This document shows positions 61,861 to 64,000 of a stretch of 64,000 nt of DNA, one piece after another; the stretch's first letter is position 1, and each line of letters begins with the position of its first letter. The stretch spans positions 8,246,168 through 8,310,167 of the forward strand of contig OZ038531.1 in assembly GCA_964036665.1 (NCBI GenBank), given 5' to 3'. The stretch is from Gordius sp. MW1. Its lineage: Eukaryota; Nematomorpha; Gordioida; Gordea; Gordiidae. Both the position numbers and the translations under genes were made by a program. The notes under the pieces are model-generated. The model made no database searches, was not told the origin of the DNA, and saw nothing but the letters and a program-made list of their open reading frames with translations.

Positions 61861-61866
61861 AATAAA
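61861..61866 (+). terminator. Poly(A) signal abutting DENND1 stop codon
   Basis: AATAAA starts at the base after the TGA. A second AATAAA at 62108-62113 gives a more usual 3' UTR of about 270 nt. Which is used cannot be told. Confidence 0.4.
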
Positions 61867-62808
61867 CGACTGATCTTTTAAATATATATATATAACAATT
61901 ATAGAGTATATTGTAGTTGAAATCTACGCAAATTTATCTGAAGGGATAAGCTGATTTGTTTTTCTATCAACCTTTTGCATTATATTTCATTTTATTCGCT
62001 TTAATTTAATCGTGTGGTTTGCTTTACACGTGCAACCTTTTATAGAGATATTCTTTTACAAAATTTGTAATATATAATATATACATACATATTGTTAAAT
62101 ATATTGAAATAAAATAGTTATTATACACTCATCTTGTTTAAATCTTATAGATCAATATTTGTAAATTTTGATTAATTGTTTTTAAATATATTTCAGACAT
62201 TTAAACAAATGATATTCTTACACTGAGCTAAAACGTTATTAGAATGTTTGCAAAATCTTGTTTTATAGGCGAAAGAATTCTAAAACCCGCTCCGACCAAA
62301 AAATTTAATTGAGCTTAGAATAAAATATCTAATCTAAAAATTTTATACTTTTACTCTTGCCACTTTTTGTTTGTTTTAAGATCGATCATGCTTCTCAATG
62401 GTACAATTTAAAGGAATTAAAACAATAATGTTAAACGTCCCCCAGGAGGAAAAAGATAATTTTATTAAAAATTGGTACTTTATGTAATATTACACAATAT
62501 TCAATTTAAATGTCTCGACGAATCTTATACAACACAAGGTAATGGAAAACTAAAGAGCTTTTTAAATCAAATTAATATTCTGATAATATTAACTAAGCTG
62601 TATAATATTAAACATATCGATAGCAATAAAAGTTAAAAAAGCATTTTGGGTGAAAAACACAAGATCCTTACATTTGGATAAAAAACAGCTTAAAATGTAA
62701 AAGGCAGTTATAATTTTAACTACACTTGGCCCATCTCATCATTTTCACGATATTTACTAAAGGCTCTTAACCATTTTAATCGTGGCTGTTATTATATCAT
62801 TGGATAAT
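61867..62808. other. AT-rich 3' flank of DENND1
   Basis: Likely 3' UTR up to about 62130, then AT-rich sequence in which nothing was recognised. Confidence 0.45.
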
Positions 62809-63162
62809 CAGAGGTCAGATTTGTATAAATTTTTCTGTCCGACCCCGGCCGGATCCCAAACCTCTCTAAGTTCCCGGCCATGCCCAAATCATTAGAGCTG
62901 CCCGGCCATAATAATCTTTTACATTTTTGTCATGTTTTCCAATTTTTTAATTGCTATGCAATCTATTTTTAATTTAATTTTCATTTTTTTTGGACAAGTA
63001 CTACGATGAATAAGTATTATACACAATCAAATAAAAAATGGCAATCTAATACACGAAATAATAATACACTTTATAAAAGAATCTCATTAAGCTTGAATCA
63101 TGTTATGCTGCCAGCCCGAAAATCTAATTTCAGCGGGCCGGATCGGGCTTTTCTGGTCTCTG
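62809..63162 (+). mobile_element. GC-rich hAT-like element, short copy
   Basis: It begins CAGAGGTCAGATTTG and ends TTCTGGTCTCTG, matching the termini of 43716-44640. CCCGGCC blocks are reduced. Flanks TGGATAAT and ATATAAAT agree at only about half the positions. A TTAATTGCTATGCAAT motif lies inside at about 62947. Confidence 0.65.
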
Positions 63163-63620
63163 ATATAAATGTAAATCAGAATTTATTCTAATTTATGTTG
63201 TTAACTTAGTCAATTAATTGTTTATAATCTTTACATTGCACTCCCCCAATTTTCATCTAAATTACATGATAACTTATCTCTAGATAGAGCAACACATATT
63301 TCTTAGCCAAAGTGTGTATTACTGCTCTCCACGTCTTTTAACCCCTAATTGTTAACGTACCTAAAAAAATAAGAATCACTGATCAAATAAAATGACATAA
63401 AAATTATTCACATTTAAAGAAATTAGTCTCAACACCAAACATCGACGCTTTTTATTATTTTAAAATAAATAAATCATTTTTTAAATCTATAACAATCTGG
63501 ATGGAAATCAATAATTTTTAGGTAATACATAATAAGCATAAGTTATAATGCTAAATTAACCAGACCCCAATTATTCCCTAAAAAGTATGCTTTTGAAAGA
63601 ATATAGATGCAAAAAAGGTG
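63163..63620. other. AT-rich spacer, nothing recognised
   Basis: Probable 3' UTR and flank of the minus-strand gene at the right edge. No other structure was recognised. Confidence 0.4.
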
Positions 63621-63998
63621 TTATAATGGAGTTATTTTAGTGTGAAGTGTGGAATAAGTCGTCGTTTCCTTGACATCATTATCCCCAGATAAGCTAGTTT
63701 GATTCTCATTTTTAGCTGCTGGACATTCAATTTTCTCGCGTTTGGAATTAACATCGATATCATTATATTCATTTTCCCTATGAACACGTTGCTTAATTTC
63801 ACCATCATTATGAAATGATAATGCCCGACTAAACAGATGCTGTAACTTGTTTTGCGAATTATTATCATTACATGGTGCCTGTTGTTTAGAAGGGTTGTTA
63901 ATTATCCAATTACAAGAATTAACTCCCTCTCTGTATTTTATGAGCGGACACCTCAGGGTTGAATAATCATAATTTTGGTTCAGGGTATGATAGGAATA
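63621..63998 (-). CDS. C-terminal 125 codons of an unidentified protein, runs off the window
   Basis: Reading the minus strand from the window edge, one frame stays open for 126 codons to a TAA at 63621. That is unusual in DNA this AT-rich. The product is polar and rich in Asn, Asp and Lys (for example NNPSKQQAPCNDNNSQNK, KLQHLFSRALSFHNDGE, SLSGDNDVKETTT) and ends TKITPL. It contains no membrane segment or recognised motif. An internal Met at 63868 in another frame is a shadow. The exon start lies beyond the window or at an unmarked acceptor. It may be a disordered tail of a larger protein; the identity is unknown. Confidence 0.5.
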   Translation of the reverse strand, partial: YSYHTLNQNYDYSTLRCPLIKYREGVNSCNWIINNPSKQQAPCNDNNSQNKLQHLFSRALSFHNDGEIKQRVHRENEYNDIDVNSKREKIECPAAKNENQTSLSGDNDVKETTTYSTLHTKITPL

Positions 63999-64000
63999 AC

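Overview
This is an animal nuclear genome window, AT-rich, with spliced genes, mariner, RTE and hAT-type transposons and long introns. The gene repertoire and transposon mix fit an invertebrate, most likely an arthropod. That placement is inference; no single marker fixes the taxon. All gene models were assembled by eye from open frames, GT/AG splice sites and reading-phase continuity.

Layout. 1-7 kb is AT-rich spacer with small DNA transposons. 7.06-10.13 kb is a broken RTE-type retrotransposon (+). 11.19-14.68 kb holds a two-exon gene (+) for a secreted, dibasic-rich protein of 211 residues that looks like an unrecognised peptide-hormone precursor. 16.50-24.35 kb is a complete ten-exon beta-hexosaminidase gene (-, GH20, 540 residues). 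A 1,292-bp mariner sits about 30 bp upstream of its TATA-like box, at 24.44-25.73 kb. 29.30-31.70 kb is a second broken RTE copy (-). 34.2-35.3 kb is locally duplicated AT-rich sequence. 36.6-43.7 kb is a nested transposon region: two pieces of a Tigger/pogo (CENP-B-like) transposase flank a nearly full-length non-LTR retrotransposon with a restriction-like endonuclease and poly(A) tail, followed by a tandem-repeat array. 43.7-44.6 kb is a GC-rich hAT-like non-autonomous element with a perfect 8-bp target duplication. 45.66-61.86 kb is a nine-exon DENND1 (connecdenn) gene (+, 823 residues), ending in a clathrin box and a WxxF motif. The right edge holds the last 125 codons of an unidentified gene (-).

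Two small non-autonomous DNA-transposon families recur throughout. One has CATGGGCGTAGCCA ends and 8-bp target duplications. The other has GTGTTGTAAAAACGGCTGG-like ends at TA sites. Several copies lie very close to splice acceptors or promoters of the host genes. The genes do not form one pathway: hexosaminidase is lysosomal/secretory, DENND1 works in clathrin-dependent endocytosis and Rab35 activation, and the peptide precursor would enter the secretory pathway. The peptide precursor is the best candidate for something undescribed.
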